This document shows positions 23,097 to 35,444 of a stretch of 64,000 nucleotides of DNA, in pieces. The notes below the pieces were generated by a model. That model had not been told where the DNA came from. It made no database searches and worked only from the letters and a program-made list of their open reading frames with translations. Numbering within the stretch: the stretch's first letter is position 1; each line of letters starts with the position of its first letter. A program made the translations under genes and the position numbers. The DNA comes from Zygnema cylindricum (lineage: Eukaryota; Streptophyta; Zygnematophyceae; Zygnematales; Zygnemataceae), in contig JBBHKE010002512.1 in NCBI GenBank assembly GCA_037447655.1, forward strand, positions 83,237-147,236, given 5' to 3'.

Positions 23097-25863
23097 CTCC
23101 CCTTATTTTCTAGTCTACTTTACTTTCAACTCCCATCAAAAACAACAAATACACATATATATATTTCCCTTTCCTTTTTCCTTCATGAAGATTCAAGCGA
23201 ATACCTTTCTATTTAAAAAATTGATTTAGATGACCAAAAATAATTCCATCTTGTCGATCATACATTTCAATTTTGCATGCCACTTTTGATAAACCCGAGC
23301 AAATATTTTATCCACCTCCTCCTCTTTTCATCCAACCAAAATCCACTTTCCCTTTTGCATTTCCAACAGTCAGCCCCATCCCCAATCTGCAACACATACC
23401 CGGATGATAACCCTTTTACATGCACATCTTCACAAGCGACAACACACCAAGTAGTGATGTGAAATCCACCCCCCGTCAAATATTCCCAAAAATCACTAGT
23501 CCTCACTAAGTTCCTCATAAAATCTACATCTTTCGAACTCATGTTTTAATCCATGATAAGTATCTCATTTTCTGAATTTACCTCACTCTCTCCCATGGAA
23601 TTCTTTCCGCTGTCACTTTCTATTTTTACACCCAAAAAATATTTCAACTCCCCTAAACCTATAATCGAATATTTCTCTTCTCTCTTATCCTTTGAAACCC
23701 CCTCTATAATTAATTCTCCCCTTTCCTCGGAATCCGTTGAAGTCTCCCTTTCCGACCAGTTTTCTGTTTCCAAAATATCTATGAAACTATCCTCAATATT
23801 ATGAAATCCCTCAAGTATCTCCTCTCTCTTTACTTCCCTTATACCTCCAAAAGCACATTGTTGCTTACGTGGAATATCTGTGTGTTTTTTGTTGTTTTTA
23901 GAAAGCTTTAGTCCGCTCTATGCCTCAGCTGTGAGGGAGAGAGAGCTATTCATGACTTAAGCTACTTTTGGTTGAGTTCGGTTCAGTGGTTACCAAAATT
24001 AGTGTGACGGTGAAGTTGGGAGTTCACGGTTCATTCACACTTGGGACACGCGTCGTCACTTGAGAGAAATGCGTGAGTATGTCCTCCGTGGACGTACGGA
24101 AATTCGGCAGGACCACGGGACTTCGTGAAGTCAGTTCTACAGTGCCAAATCCTCTAATCGGACGGCTGACAGCCGCCGCCAAAAAATACTGACGAGGCGT
24201 GACTAGATCACTATCACTTGCCAACAAATACTGACGAGGCGTGACTAGATCACTATCACTTTACGTTGTCTGAACTTCGGTGTAAATATTTGGTAGAATA
24301 GAATTTTGTCTGTAGTGAATTAGTTGTTTAGTGTTGAGAATGTGATTTATGACATACCTTCAGTACACAAGTATACTCACAATATTTGTTGTGTTAAAAT
24401 GTTATATGTACGGCTAGAATGCCTCCGTACAGATTAGTGTAGTTTCGGTGTATAGAAGTAGGACTTAGTGAATTTGATTCATTAGGAACAAATGATATGA
24501 AAACTGTGCACTCAGTTTGATGTAATTTCATTTCTGCATATCTCACAGATCTGTGAGCAGAATTTATTGAAATTTTGTGTGTGTGTTCTTTTGTATGTTA
24601 TCTAAACTGTGCCAAATTTTCAGGACCATTGAAGCCTATTTCTGAAAGTTATAGTCTGTAAAAGTTGCTGTTCAGCCATTGATATTTGTGGAAGCTTCCG
24701 CTTTTGAATTGTTATACGATGACTACTGCTGCATTTTCTTCTTCATCTTCAGTGCCAGCGGTTGTCTCAGATCAACACTTTTCTCTCTTCCCCATACTAT
24801 CGATGCGGAGAAGCTCCGACGTATCTTCATCCTCTTTCTCCTCTTCCCCTTCTTCCTCCTCATCCACATTCCAACTTCTAAGTTCTTTCAAACAAGGGCA
24901 TTCCTATATACAATGACCCGGTTCCCTACAAAAGAAGCAAACCCCCTTTTTCAAAGCTCTCGTTTCTTTTCATCTTCCTTTCTTTCCACCAAAGTTCTGA
25001 TAAGGTTTACCTTTGTCTTTCTTCCTCTCATCACGCTTCTGCTCGTCACCGCTGTTCCTCTCATCACACTTCCGCCAATCACCACCAGCTGTAAATGCAT
25101 TCACTCTGTCATTTCCCCTACAAAGATCCAAAGTGTTTTCCCTCACAAGAATTATCCCCACGGTAAAGCTCCAAGTCCATGAGGAGCCATCCATTGCCTG
25201 CATACGACAAATGATGTTTTCGTACTCATCTGGGAGTTTCATGAGTAGTGTGTTAATCTTCCTCTCCTCAGATTCTACATATCCCGCACTAGCAAGCTCA
25301 ACATATAGCGCAGCAATATCATTGCAAAACTCTATCATGCTACCGCCTTTATAAACGTAGGAATCTATTTCTTGTTTCACTAATTGCTTCCTCTGAATAG
25401 TCTCACTCTTATAAATCTGACTTAGTGCTTCCCATATCTCTGAAGACTTCGTTAAGTTTATAAGAGTGATGCTATGGACTTAGACACGTTTCTAAATATG
25501 AGATGCTTTGCTATAGTGTTTGTGTATTCCCGTATTTTTCTGTCATTTTCTTCAGTTTTAATCCCTACAAGTGGTACCATAGCTGAGAGCCTAGCTCCCC
25601 TCACCATAGGTGTCCCTTTTACCTTCTCCCTTATTTCCCCATCCACGGCAAGGTTTTTCCTTTCACCTTTCGTTGCATCTGAACTTCGGTTGATATTCTG
25701 TGCAGCCTTAGATGATTCTCCATAGTAAGCTCCTCCAAAGCCAGGTGGCGGACATCTCACTTGTCCCAAAGCAATTCCCCATAAGTACTTCTCGAAAAGC
25801 AATCACTCCATTGAAAACGCCCAATAAGTGAAGTCTGTTCCATCGAACAAAGGCACCCTAGAT
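23097..25863 (-). pseudogene. Family 3 copia element E internal region, deleted and decayed
   Basis: From right to left on the minus strand: Gag N-terminus (25458-25802), Gag (24970-25380, with YVYKGGSMIEFCNDIAAL and LLMKLPDEYENII), a zinc knuckle with an internal stop (CFFCREPGHCI, stop, ECP, near 24920-24950), then the pre-protease segment near 23860 (QQCAFGG). After it come only an RT scrap (LGELKYFLGVKIE, near 23640-23680) and an RNase H scrap (FHITTW, SSGYVLQIGDGADCW, 23370-23470). Integrase and most of RT are absent, so there is a large internal deletion. An LTR is inserted at 23890-24679. Confidence 0.75.
23890..24679 (+). mobile_element. Solo LTR related to family 4, inserted in element E
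   Basis: It starts TGTTGTTTTTAGAAAGCTTTAG like the family 4 LTR at 27014 (tgttgttttgaaagctttagtc) and shares catacctnnag...gtatactcacaatatt and gtacggctngaatgcctccgtac with it. A 39-bp stretch (actgacgaggcgtgactagatcactatcact) is directly duplicated at about 24188 and 24227. The 3' limit is approximate and I could not confirm a target duplication. Confidence 0.55.
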
Positions 25864-25878
25864 GGTGGGCCCATAACC
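25864..25878 (-). other. Primer-binding site of element E, half-tRNA type
   Basis: The minus strand reads GGTTATGGGCCCACC next to the LTR edge at 25879. It shows that family 3 also uses the initiator tRNA-Met anticodon-arm primer. Confidence 0.8.
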
Positions 25879-26440
25879 TAAAACTCTGTGTGCTCCATTG
25901 CCCACAGAAATCACAGATCCAAAAGTAACTAATCTAAATAGTGCTGACTCCAAGTTGATAAAAACCCAAATGATTGACCCGTTGACAATCAGAAACCTAT
26001 TTTAGCTTCACCCCTGTAAAATAAGACTTTTTGTGTGTTAAGTTCCACCACAGAATGCAAAGTTAGAATATGAGTTTTGGACACATTCACCCACTTTGTC
26101 TTTCTAATAGAAATCCAACCACCCTGGCAGGCAAAAACTCTAACCGACTACACCTTTGTGTAGCCTAGACTCCCCTAAGTCCGCAGGAAAAAGAATCACT
26201 GAAAATGGCCAAGTAAATTGATAGTTATGAATGGTCAAAGATTACCTTTTGTACAGGTGCTCTCTCGAAGAGAGGTTGCTACCTACTAAATTTTCTAAGT
26301 CCTATCTCTCTTTAAAACTCTATCTACAGATATATGGCACCAATCAAATTACTGTGTCGTACAGAAAAGTACAGGTGCCGGTGTACTTTTTGTACGGCCA
26401 TCGTACGACATGGCCAAAATGTCGACACATGTCATATCTG
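25879..26440 (-). mobile_element. 5' LTR of element E, truncated
   Basis: It begins at the primer site as TAAAACTCTG on plus and follows the family 3 LTR (shared with 20009 and 42206) through the GTAC-rich block. Similarity stops at gtcatatctgg near 26440, where unrelated sequence starts. Confidence 0.7.
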
Positions 26441-27013
26441 GAACGCAAAAGCAACGCAGCAGATGGTGTGGAAGTATCTGATAGGGGAGGAGGTACAATA
26501 ATTGTTTGATGAAAGTGTGTAGAAGATAGATTCTCGACAAATCAGATAACATGGCAATATGACGAATACGAGTGGAAATTCAGATTTACTGGAGAGGTGT
26601 AATAACATTAGTAAATGGACAGTTTGGTCATTCATGGCATAAAAAGAGCTGTTACAGGATGATATTAATTTTGTATGAATGTTTAGATTCTGCACTGAAA
26701 ACCAAAACAAAAAGGGTACAAAAAAGTAAAAAAACAATGTACATTCAAGAAGAACGAATTTTGCAAGGAAGCAGTTAAAGAACTCGAAGGATGGAAGACA
26801 TGGAAGGAAGCAGCAAGAGCACTGGTGACGTCAGCAGAAGCAGTAATGTTGTGATTGTTTGTGTAAAGTTTTGAATGTTTAACAGTGGAGGTTGTGAGAC
26901 AAAAAAAATCAAATTTTGAATATTATATACGTCCTTACTTTTTGTATGTACGTCCATTAGAGTCTAAATGTTTACAGAGAGAATGAAGTACTGAGTCTAA
27001 AGCTTTAGGGGAG
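26441..27013 (+). other. Probable 3' internal tail of a family 4 copia, no ORF
   Basis: The 573 bases end in a purine tract (TTTAGGGGAG) right before the LTR start at 27014, as expected for the 3' untranslated end of an element. No pol motif is visible. Confidence 0.45.
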
Positions 27014-27667
27014 TGTTGTTTTGAAAGCTTTAGTCCTCACTAGATGAGGCTGTGAGGGGGAAGTTGAGAGTAGAATCGAGCAGCTGCTATTGCTGCGATG
27101 TCAAAGTAGCGCAGCATGGCAGCATAACTATATTACACGCTACATATTGAAGTCAAACTGAGTTGCGGTGTCGAAGTGTCGAAATAGCGCAGCATAGCAC
27201 AATAGCAGTAAACACTGCATATTGTATTCAGATCGGGCTGCAATGGCAAACTAGCGCAGCATAGCAACATAGCATTTCACGCTGCATATTGTATTCTGGG
27301 TGCACGAAACTAAATTTTCCGGGGAGTGCTGTACTGTATTGAAAAGTTTGTTTCTTGTGTACGCAACATTTTGTGCGATTGTGACAGTTCGTGCGCAATG
27401 GAATTTAATATGGAGGTTCGAATGGATTCACTGATTGGGGGAGCGAACGAACGGATATAATTTATGTGACATAAAAAACTCATTGAGTGGCGTGAACAAG
27501 CATTGACAAATGGACGGTGGATCGCAAAGCGATCCGAAGTGGAATAAACGAAATGTTGAAATATGCACCGCCGGCACGACGCAGACAAAACTACGCAGCT
27601 GCAGTTAATTTGGATAAATACGCTCTGCCGGTACGGAGCACCTGCAATGCAGACAAGTCAACGCACC

Positions 27668-28630
27668 TGTAACAGGATCTCCTACCTCTCAGAAAATCCC
27701 ATTACTACAAACAATTCCAACCACACATTCCACACATTGGAAAACACACATCCACATTTGACAACACTCACATAAGGATAAACTTTAAATTAGAAGAAGC
27801 TTCTGTCCACATAACATCAGCTTGGTCTCTTGCCCTCGTGGCTCAACCCTTCTTATTAAAGTATTTTCCACTACTCTCCACTCTTAATAATTCTATCTCT
27901 TAACTACTAAAACACTATTTAGTTAGTAAGAGATTTCAATGCAAAATGCCTTTTCTCCAATTTGGTATTAATCGCTCAGGACCAAGATCAGCCGGAATTT
28001 CCACAAACTTTCCCCAAAGGAAAAGATCTCTACTCTCCTCTTACACTTCTCCATTTATCCATCATCGCCCTGGACTCGCCAGGCCAGAGTCAAAGCTCCG
28101 TTTGAACAGGCTTTTACCTGGGCCAATCATTGATCAGCAAGGACTCGGACTGACCAATGCAAAAACGTGCGAAATCTCTTACTAACTACTTAGCGCTTTA
28201 TTAACCAATCCAACGCTACGTTTCACTACGTAACATTTACGTGCAAAAGCGCGCGCCAAACGAAACGCGACTTTGCACGATCATGCGTCACAAATTTCGC
28301 ACGTGAAACTTCCTACGAAATTCCCTTAAGTGAAAGTGACGTTTCGTACTAAAAATTGTACGAAACGAAGTACCATGCATACTGAACGTTTCATTAGAAC
28401 TTTATGAAACGTTCACGCGAAATTTCGGTACTAATTTTAACCCGTTTCAATGATACCCACCTGTTATTTAGACCCCACACTGCCACCTAAGTGCACCCAT
28501 AGCTATAACTTTTGAAATATAACTCCAAATCGCGTGATTCTTTCGCGAACGTCTACCAAATTTAATAATCTATAATCATAACTCCTAAATACCCTTTTAT
28601 AAATTAGTTCGATCCGCTATTACTGTTACA
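27668..28630 (-). repeat. Gypsy 3' LTR (963 bp)
   Basis: Direct repeat of 34475-35444. It lacks 7 bases (gaccctt) present in the other copy. It contains several ACGTTTC/GAAACG words around 28220-28430. The short open frame MPFLQFGINRSG... in both LTRs is not a gene. Confidence 0.95.
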
Positions 28631-28645
28631 TCATCCCCTCCTTAT
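28631..28645 (-). other. Polypurine tract of the gypsy element
   Basis: On the minus strand AAGGAGGGGATGA lies directly upstream of the 3' LTR. Confidence 0.75.
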
Positions 28646-28679
28646 TTTTAACTGCCCTCAGTTAAAACATTTTTAATTC

Positions 28680-31600
28680 TCAAGACGGGACCTCTATATT
28701 ATTGTCTCTCCAATACCTCTGTAAAAATTCAGAATTTTTATCCTCTAGAGTCAACTCATCCTCAGGCCTCCCTAGATAATGCACTTGCCAGAATATAGTA
28801 TCTCCGACCTTGAACCGTTGACCAACCCAATCTATTACCCATCTGTGTACTTCAGGTTCTATAATTACTGAGGGATCCAATTCCAATTCTCCTTCGGTTG
28901 GTCGAAGATTCGCTGGTTTCAATTGGCTAATGTGTATCACTGGATGAATTTTTGTTGACGCCGGAAAGTGCAATTTGGCAGCAACTGACGATATCATCTC
29001 GATTACAGTAAATGGTCCAATGAACTTAGGAGCAAATTTCCCCGTAGGATCCGATTGTCCGTCGATCTTGCACCTGTAATGAGTTGTAGAAAGCCAAACC
29101 TTGTCACCTGTGCGTAACACCCAATCACCCCGTTTGCGGTTAGCATTTAATTCTTGCCTCCTTTGTGCCTCTACTAATGCATCACGGACAGTTCTCCAAA
29201 CTGTTTGAAAATATTCCCAAAATTCCGTTCCTGAACCCCTATTCTCTTGTGTGATCCCTGTTATTAAGTCTAATGCTTCTCTCGGTTGGTATCCGTATGC
29301 AACTTCAAATGGTGAGAATCCTGTACTAGCATGTTTACATGAATTGTATGCAAATTCCATTAATGGCAGTTTGGATTCCCATGTGTTTTGAACTCCACTG
29401 CAAATAGTCCTAAGCATTTCTTCCAGTGTACGATTCATCCTTTCTGTTTGTCCATCTGTCTGAGGATGGTAAGAGGTACTCATTTTTAATTCAGTACCTA
29501 AATTTTGCTGCAATTCTTTCCAAAATGCAGATGTAAATTTAGAATCCCTATCACTGACTATAGACAGGGGAACACCATGATGTCTGACCACATTGTCAAA
29601 ATATAACTTTGAAATATCTACAACTGAATGAGTAGTTTTGCAAGGGATAAATATTGCCATTTTACTGAACCTATCGACTACGACCATGATACTGTCATTC
29701 CTTTTAGATGTAGCAGGCAACCTAACAATAAAATCCATACTGACAGATTCCCACGGTCTTTCGGGATTATCCAAAGGTTTTAAGAGACCTTTAGGTTTTT
29801 GGGTACTAGGTTTACTCTGTTGGCAAGGGACACAACTTTCTACGTGTTTTGACACCTCTTTTGCCATCCCAGGCCAAAACAATCTACTTTGCAACCGACT
29901 AAGGGTTTTATCTCGACCTAGATGTCCTAAATGCTCATGAGCTTCCCGTAAAATTTGTTTTCTTAAGTCTCCGACTTCAGGAATGCATAATCTATCCCCA
30001 ATTTGCAAATACAGTAAACCAGCCTCTAGTCTAAAATTTTTGACATGCCTCTCATTCAATGGGTCAGAATTTCCTCCCGAAATATTTTTGCAAATCACAG
30101 CAAAATAAGGATCTTTATCATAACCATTTCTAACAGTATCTAAAAACAATTCATCCTGAACCATAACACTTATTTCAAAACATCTACTTAAAGGATCTGC
30201 AACTACATTTGTCTTCCCAGGAATATGTTTGACATTAAATTTGAAATATGCTAATTTTTGCATCCACCTAACCTGTCTGCCAGTCATAATCTGTGCATCA
30301 CTTAATCTCTGCAAATAAGAAAGGGCTTTATTATCACAGTGAACTGTAAATTCTTTATTATGCAAATAACATCGCCATTTCACCAATGCATGTACAATTG
30401 CAAGTAATTCTTTTTCTTGTGCTGTATAGTTCTTTTCAGCATCATTGAATTTTCTGGACTCAAAAGCAATAGGATGAAAGTGTTTGCCGACTTTTTGACT
30501 TATGACTGCACCTAGACCTTTGTCAGATGCATCTGTAGTAATCAGAACTTCAAATTCCCCAGCAGGGTCAGGATACACTAGTGTAGGAGCAGAGGTCAAC
30601 TTCCCTTTTAGTTCCTCGAATGCTCTCTCTTGATCAGCTCCCCACGCAAACATCTCCTTTTCCCGAAGCAAATCCGTCAAAGGTGCAGCGATCATACTGA
30701 AGTTCTTTATAAATTTCCTGTAGTAAGTGGCCAATCCCAAAAATGATCTAACTTCCGTGACATTAGTAGGTTGCTTCCAACTTTGGATTGCAGTGATTTT
30801 GGATGGATCTGTTTTAACACCTTCCCCACTAACTATATGTCCCAAAAATAATTGTTCACTTTTAAGAAAGCTGGATTTTGACAATTTTCCGTATAATTTT
30901 CTTTCTTTTAACCTTTCTAACACTTTTCTTAAATGAATTACATGTTGTTCTCTAGATTCACTGTAAATTAGAATATCATCAATAAACACCTGAACGAACT
31001 CATCTATGTAATCAGAAAAAGTTTGGTTCATTAATCTTTGGTAAGTAGGCGGTGCATTCGTTAAACCGAATGGCATTACTATCCATTCAAAATGACCCAC
31101 CCTAGTCCTGAAAGCAGTTTTATCAACATCCCCAATTCTGATTGGCACCTGATTAAAGCCACTACGCAGGTCAATCAATGAAAATACTTTAGCACCTTTT
31201 AAACGATCTATCAAATCAGAAATTAAAGGTAACGGATACTTATCCTTCACCGTAATCTTGTTCAGACTACGATAATCGACACACATTCTCAACGTTCCGT
31301 CCTTTTTTTTGACAAAGAGAACTGGTGCTCCATACGGTGATTTGCTGGGCTGAATATGTCCTTTCTCTAAGAGTTCTTTGATCTGTTTCTTTAACTCCTC
31401 TTGCTCAAAGAAACTGTGCTTATAAATTCCTGTGACAGGAGGATTACATCCAGGTTCAAGGTTAATAACATGTTCTACATCTCGGGAAGGTGGCCTTCCT
31501 GAGGGTAAATCACTAGGAAAAACATCTTGAAATTCAAAAATCAAATCTTTAACAGCAACATCAGATGTATTAATGTCAGTTACAAAATCATATTTTAGTT

Positions 31601-32366
31601 TTTCAAAAGTTTTAGTGGTGTCTGATTTAGAGATGACATCAATGTTATTGTTTTCTCCCCCTCTTTCATCAGTAACTGCCTCAGTTACTAACAACAAGAA
31701 AGCATGATTTGTTTTATCTTTTAAGTGCTTTTTAAATTGTTTAGCAGATATTAAACCTTCCACTCCTAATCTGGTTATATTGTTTATATGATTCCTATGC
31801 AATTTCTTAGGAGATAATGCTTGCAAAACCTTCCAACCGTTTTCAGACTTCACTTTTAAGGTGTTAATTTCCCAATTAATTTGAGGATTATGTTCTGTTA
31901 ACCAAGGCTTTCCCAGAATTAGTTCCTCACTTCCTAAATTCATTATTTCACACACAACTTTCATTTTATGACCCTGAATATCCACTTCAATTGTGTCAGT
32001 TTGTAAGTCTAATGTGGACTTATTACCATTTGCCACTTGAACATGTAAAGGTTTTTCCCTTATGACAGTAGGAATTTTATTTTCCTCTACAAACTTATGT
32101 GAAATAAAATTATGTGTGGCACCTGAATCAACCATTACTTTCAACGGTTTTCCTTCCACTAGTGACTCGAATCTAATCAAACTGTGTCTGGTGTCATCAT
32201 TACTTAACTGTCCTAACATAGGTCTGTTGTTGAGAATTTCATCAGAAGGATTCTTTAAACTATGCAGTGTAGTTAGAATCATAATAAATTCAGCTATCCT
32301 AACTTTTCCATTCATTAATTTGCCCTCCAAAGTTAACTCTTTAACTTCTGGATCTGGTTGACTCAA
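28680..32366 (-). CDS. Ty3/gypsy Pol polyprotein (protease, RT, RNase H, integrase)
   Basis: The open frame is 1228 codons from a non-ATG (TTG) position, and the frame is open further upstream into gag, so it is read by frameshifting. Domains by approximate residue: aspartic protease VDSGATHNF (80), RT ([18 protein letters not shown] at 345; FIDDILIYS at 461), RNase H (TTDASDKG at 614), integrase zinc finger (HLGHLGRDK at 812, CVPCQQSK), core catalytic Asp-Asp-Glu (MDFIVRLP 875, SDRDSKF 939, [11 protein letters not shown] 976), GPF-type motif (FIGPFTVIE, about 1117) and a chromodomain-like C-terminus (WVIDW...[16 protein letters not shown], about 1175-1225). RT before integrase makes it Ty3/gypsy. 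All catalytic motifs are present, so it may be active. Confidence 0.95.
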   Translation of the reverse strand: MSQPDPEVKELTLEGKLMNGKVRIAEFIMILTTLHSLKNPSDEILNNRPMLGQLSNDDTRHSLIRFESLVEGKPLKVMVDSGATHNFISHKFVEENKIPTVIREKPLHVQVANGNKSTLDLQTDTIEVDIQGHKMKVVCEIMNLGSEELILGKPWLTEHNPQINWEINTLKVKSENGWKVLQALSPKKLHRNHINNITRLGVEGLISAKQFKKHLKDKTNHAFLLLVTEAVTDERGGENNNIDVISKSDTTKTFEKLKYDFVTDINTSDVAVKDLIFEFQDVFPSDLPSGRPPSRDVEHVINLEPGCNPPVTGIYKHSFFEQEELKKQIKELLEKGHIQPSKSPYGAPVLFVKKKDGTLRMCVDYRSLNKITVKDKYPLPLISDLIDRLKGAKVFSLIDLRSGFNQVPIRIGDVDKTAFRTRVGHFEWIVMPFGLTNAPPTYQRLMNQTFSDYIDEFVQVFIDDILIYSESREQHVIHLRKVLERLKERKLYGKLSKSSFLKSEQLFLGHIVSGEGVKTDPSKITAIQSWKQPTNVTEVRSFLGLATYYRKFIKNFSMIAAPLTDLLREKEMFAWGADQERAFEELKGKLTSAPTLVYPDPAGEFEVLITTDASDKGLGAVISQKVGKHFHPIAFESRKFNDAEKNYTAQEKELLAIVHALVKWRCYLHNKEFTVHCDNKALSYLQRLSDAQIMTGRQVRWMQKLAYFKFNVKHIPGKTNVVADPLSRCFEISVMVQDELFLDTVRNGYDKDPYFAVICKNISGGNSDPLNERHVKNFRLEAGLLYLQIGDRLCIPEVGDLRKQILREAHEHLGHLGRDKTLSRLQSRLFWPGMAKEVSKHVESCVPCQQSKPSTQKPKGLLKPLDNPERPWESVSMDFIVRLPATSKRNDSIMVVVDRFSKMAIFIPCKTTHSVVDISKLYFDNVVRHHGVPLSIVSDRDSKFTSAFWKELQQNLGTELKMSTSYHPQTDGQTERMNRTLEEMLRTICSGVQNTWESKLPLMEFAYNSCKHASTGFSPFEVAYGYQPREALDLITGITQENRGSGTEFWEYFQTVWRTVRDALVEAQRRQELNANRKRGDWVLRTGDKVWLSTTHYRCKIDGQSDPTGKFAPKFIGPFTVIEMISSVAAKLHFPASTKIHPVIHISQLKPANLRPTEGELELDPSVIIEPEVHRWVIDWVGQRFKVGDTIFWQVHYLGRPEDELTLEDKNSEFLQRYWRDNNIEVPS

Positions 32367-32380
32367 CTGAGGACTTTCAG

Positions 32381-33703
32381 TCAGTCCTTTCCGTTTCCCA
32401 CTTCTTGGGCTTCCTGCTCAGCTAGGTATAATGCAATATCCTCTTGGAGACCTTCATTTACTTCGGCTATTTTTAGAGAACCTTTATCTGTACAGTCTTT
32501 AGCGTAATGATCTGGACCTCCACATTTGAAACAAGTGACTTTCTTTTTGGGTTTTATGCACTCTCTACTAAAATGTCCCTCCTCTCCACAGTTATAACAG
32601 TTAATCTTTTTCAGTTGTGCACACTCAAATGCCCTATGACCCTTTTTCTGACAAATAGTGCATGTGGGGATGGTAAGGTTAGACTTCTGGGCATTAATGT
32701 TTGGTTTAGGACTTTTAATGTACCCCCCTCTATTGTTAAATTTATTTCCTGCATTAACACTATGTCCACCCCTTTGATTTCCCCTGAAGATATTTTGCCT
32801 ATTCACCAGACCAGCATTCAGACCCTCTTCAACAAATTCCTCATCATCCCACTGTGATACTTCATTTAAATTACCCCTTACTGATCGTGTTTCCCGATTA
32901 TACCCCAACTGATCCTCTAATTCCAATGACTTATCTTGTAATTCTTTCAAATTATTAAAATTTTGATGTTTTAGCTCTGATTTCAGTACAGGATTCAAAT
33001 AGTTCAAGAAATGCAATTTAGCCATTTCATCAGTCAAACCTATGACATGAATACTAGATGAGTCAAATTCTACAATATAATCCTTCACAGATCCAGTCTG
33101 CTTACAATTCAACCACTTTTCTTCCATTCTGGATTTAAAAGTGACAGACAAGAAACGCGATTTGATCGCGGTTTTAAAAGTTTCCCAATCAGCATTATCA
33201 GGAATCAATTTAGACCTTCTCTGAGTATAATACCAAATTTGAGCATCGCCTTTCAGACAGCTAACTGCAAAAGAAGTATAATCATCGCGATCACAATTCC
33301 TAGATTCCAAATAATACTCCATATGAAAAATCCAAGCATCCAACTCATCAATCTTCTTACCATCAAACGATGGTGCCTCACTAATAGACAATTTCAGATC
33401 CCTTATCTTCTTAGGTCTATCATGATCATCCTCCCTAAAATTGGCATTTCTTTTACTACTTTCACCCTTTTGGTCATTAACATCATTCTTTGCCTGAATT
33501 AAATTAATGAGCTCATCCAATTTCTCATTTGAAACATTCCCATTTTCTTTAACAACTTTCAATTCACTTTTCAATTCGCAAATTTGTTCATCCACAGCAG
33601 CAGAATGATTATTAAATTTTTTTACCAATTTTACAGTTCGTTTCTTCAACACATTCAAAGCATTCTCCATTTCACGTTTCCATGCAGAATTTGCCATTAT
33701 CAC
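32381..33703 (-). CDS. Ty3/gypsy Gag
   Basis: The 440-aa frame begins [17 protein letters not shown] (the second Met at codon 3 is equally possible). It has a coiled-coil-like N-terminal segment (about 1-75), the retrotransposon Gag capsid region ([16 protein letters not shown] to [10 protein letters not shown], about 125-165) and three consecutive CCHC zinc knuckles near residues 348, 366 and 391 ([42 protein letters not shown]). Three knuckles is more than the usual one or two. It ends with TGA at 32381-32383. Pol lies in the -1 frame just downstream. Confidence 0.93.
   Translation of the reverse strand: MIMANSAWKREMENALNVLKKRTVKLVKKFNNHSAAVDEQICELKSELKVVKENGNVSNEKLDELINLIQAKNDVNDQKGESSKRNANFREDDHDRPKKIRDLKLSISEAPSFDGKKIDELDAWIFHMEYYLESRNCDRDDYTSFAVSCLKGDAQIWYYTQRRSKLIPDNADWETFKTAIKSRFLSVTFKSRMEEKWLNCKQTGSVKDYIVEFDSSSIHVIGLTDEMAKLHFLNYLNPVLKSELKHQNFNNLKELQDKSLELEDQLGYNRETRSVRGNLNEVSQWDDEEFVEEGLNAGLVNRQNIFRGNQRGGHSVNAGNKFNNRGGYIKSPKPNINAQKSNLTIPTCTICQKKGHRAFECAQLKKINCYNCGEEGHFSRECIKPKKKVTCFKCGGPDHYAKDCTDKGSLKIAEVNEGLQEDIALYLAEQEAQEVGNGKD
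32393..32399 (-). promoter_or_regulatory. Probable -1 ribosomal frameshift site, GGGAAAC
   Basis: On the minus strand the heptamer G GGA AAC is in the gag frame (X XXY YYZ form) ten bases before the gag stop. The pol frame is -1 to gag and open through this point. After a 4-nt spacer an AGGACT/AGTCCT hairpin with a 7-nt loop can form. This explains how Pol is made without an ATG. Confidence 0.7.
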
Positions 33704-34460
33704 ACAATTAAATCAAGCAAAAGGAAAGATAGAGTATAATTTCCCAAAGAAATTTGCTGCAGAATTGAAGTCCTTAGATTGCTCCAATCCAAAACTTCTT
33801 CTCCTTAACAAATCCTTTGAAAAGATCAAGATCTGAGAAATTAAAAAGACATTGACAATAAGTTAGTACAAATTCAAATTTTCAATTTCCCAACATTGAA
33901 ACATAAATGTAAGAATTTCCCCACCAATTTTGCAATAGCAAAAATTGAAAGCTCTCAAAAGTAAGATTTAACCATAAATTTTGCAACAGCAAAACTGAAA
34001 TCAATCAAGGTAACAATTTAGGGTTTGAAAAGTTTTGAGTCATTTCTGGACTCCTTTGCTCTTGAAGAAGTAAAGTACTCCACTTTCCTTCTCCTCCATT
34101 AGCAAATTCCCATTTCCCACTACATCAGGATCTTTTGTTCTATAATCCTCACATCCTCACCCTTCATGGCTTCAAGCCCTCCCTCTACACATGAATCATT
34201 GCTAGGAGAAGGCAAGTTTGTTTGGCCTCTGGTAATTGGAGTGAGCTTCGGCGGTGGCTACACTGCCCACCCCGCCTTAGTCCTTAGGACCTGAGCACGC
34301 CCCACATCTAACCAGCGGCCGCTGGCAGTGTGATCACTCAGTTTCCCTCCAATCCCCTACCACTTCACATTGTGGTTCTACCGACACAGGTTAGAGCACC
34401 CTCACCGGTCACGGCAATCGATTTTCGGGTGAGCAAACTTCTCCTTGGTTTCTAACCAAA

Positions 34461-34472
34461 GCTCCGATACCA
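34461..34472 (-). other. Gypsy primer-binding site, tRNA 3'-end type
   Basis: The minus strand reads TGGTATCGGAGC two bases after the 5' LTR. It differs at one position from the complement of the initiator tRNA-Met 3' end (TGGTATCAGAGC). This is conventional priming, unlike the copia elements here. Confidence 0.75.
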
Positions 34473-34474
34473 TA

Positions 34475-35444
34475 TGTAACAGGATCTCCTACCTCTCAAA
34501 AAATCCCATTACTACAAACAATTCCAACCACACATTCCACACATTGGAAAACACACATCCACATTTGACAACACTCACATAAGGATAAACTTTAAATTAG
34601 AAGAAGCTTCTGTCCACATAACATCAGCTTGGTCTCTTGCCCTCGTGGCTCAACCCTTCTTATTAAAGTATTTTCCACTACTCTCCACTCTTAATAATTC
34701 TATCTCTTAACTACTAAAACACTATTTAGTTAGTAAGAGATTTCAATGCAAAATGCCTTTTCTCCAATTTGGTATTAATCGCTCAGGACCAAGATCAGCC
34801 GGAATTTCCACAAACTTTCCCCAAAGGAAAAGATCTCTACTCTCCTCTTACACTTCTCCATTTATCCATCATCGCCCTGGACTCGCCAGGCCAGAGTCAA
34901 AGCTCCGTTTGAACAGGCTTTTACCTGGGCCAATCATTGATCAGCAAGGACTCGGACTGACCAATGCAAAAACGTGCGAAATCTCTTACTAACTACTTAG
35001 CGCTTTATTAACCAATCCAACGCTACGTTTCACTACGTAACATTTACGTGCAAAAGCGCGCGCCAAACGAAACGCGACTTTGCACGATCATGCGTCACAA
35101 ATTTCGCACGTGAAACTTCCTACGAAATTCCCTTAAGTGAAAGTGACGTTTCGTACTAAAAATTGTACGAAACGAAGTACCATGCATACTGAACGTTTCA
35201 TTAGAACTTTATGAAACGTTCACGCGAAATTTCGGTACTAATTTTGACCCTTAACCCGTTTCAATGATACCCACCTGTTATTTAGACCCCACACTGCCAC
35301 CTAAGTGCACCCATAGCTATAACTTTTGAAATATAACTCCAAATCGCGTGATTCTTTCGCGAACGTCTACCAAATTTAATAATCTATAATCATAACTCCT
35401 AAATACCCTTTTATAAATTAGTTCGATCCGCTATTACTGTTACA
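34475..35444 (-). repeat. Gypsy 5' LTR (970 bp)
   Basis: Direct repeat of 27668-28630 with a 7-bp longer segment near 35246. Flanked at right by the GCACC duplication. Confidence 0.95.

Larger units (their letters stand above)
27668..35444 (-). mobile_element. Full-length Ty3/gypsy retrotransposon, very young
   Basis: The element is 7777 bp: 3' LTR 27668-28630 and 5' LTR 34475-35444 on the minus strand, target duplication GCACC on both sides. LTRs begin TGTAACAG and end CTGTTACA. By eye they differ by one substitution and one 7-bp indel, implying a recent insertion. Gag and pol frames are both open. Internal order is PBS, leader of about 750 nt, gag, frameshift site, pol, polypurine tract, LTR. 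Confidence 0.95.

Noticed and set aside
24679-25182. Hydrophobic, Phe/Ser-rich plus-strand ORF resembling a membrane protein
   Set aside because: It is the antisense of an acidic Glu-rich stretch of family 3 copia Gag.
27946-28185. 79-codon frame present twice (also 34753-34992)
   Set aside because: It lies inside both gypsy LTRs and has no start context or domain. The duplication is explained by the LTRs.
32360-32390. Full H-type pseudoknot after the gypsy slippery site
   Set aside because: The loop can pair with TCAGT downstream, but no connecting loop remains between stems, so I claim only the hairpin.
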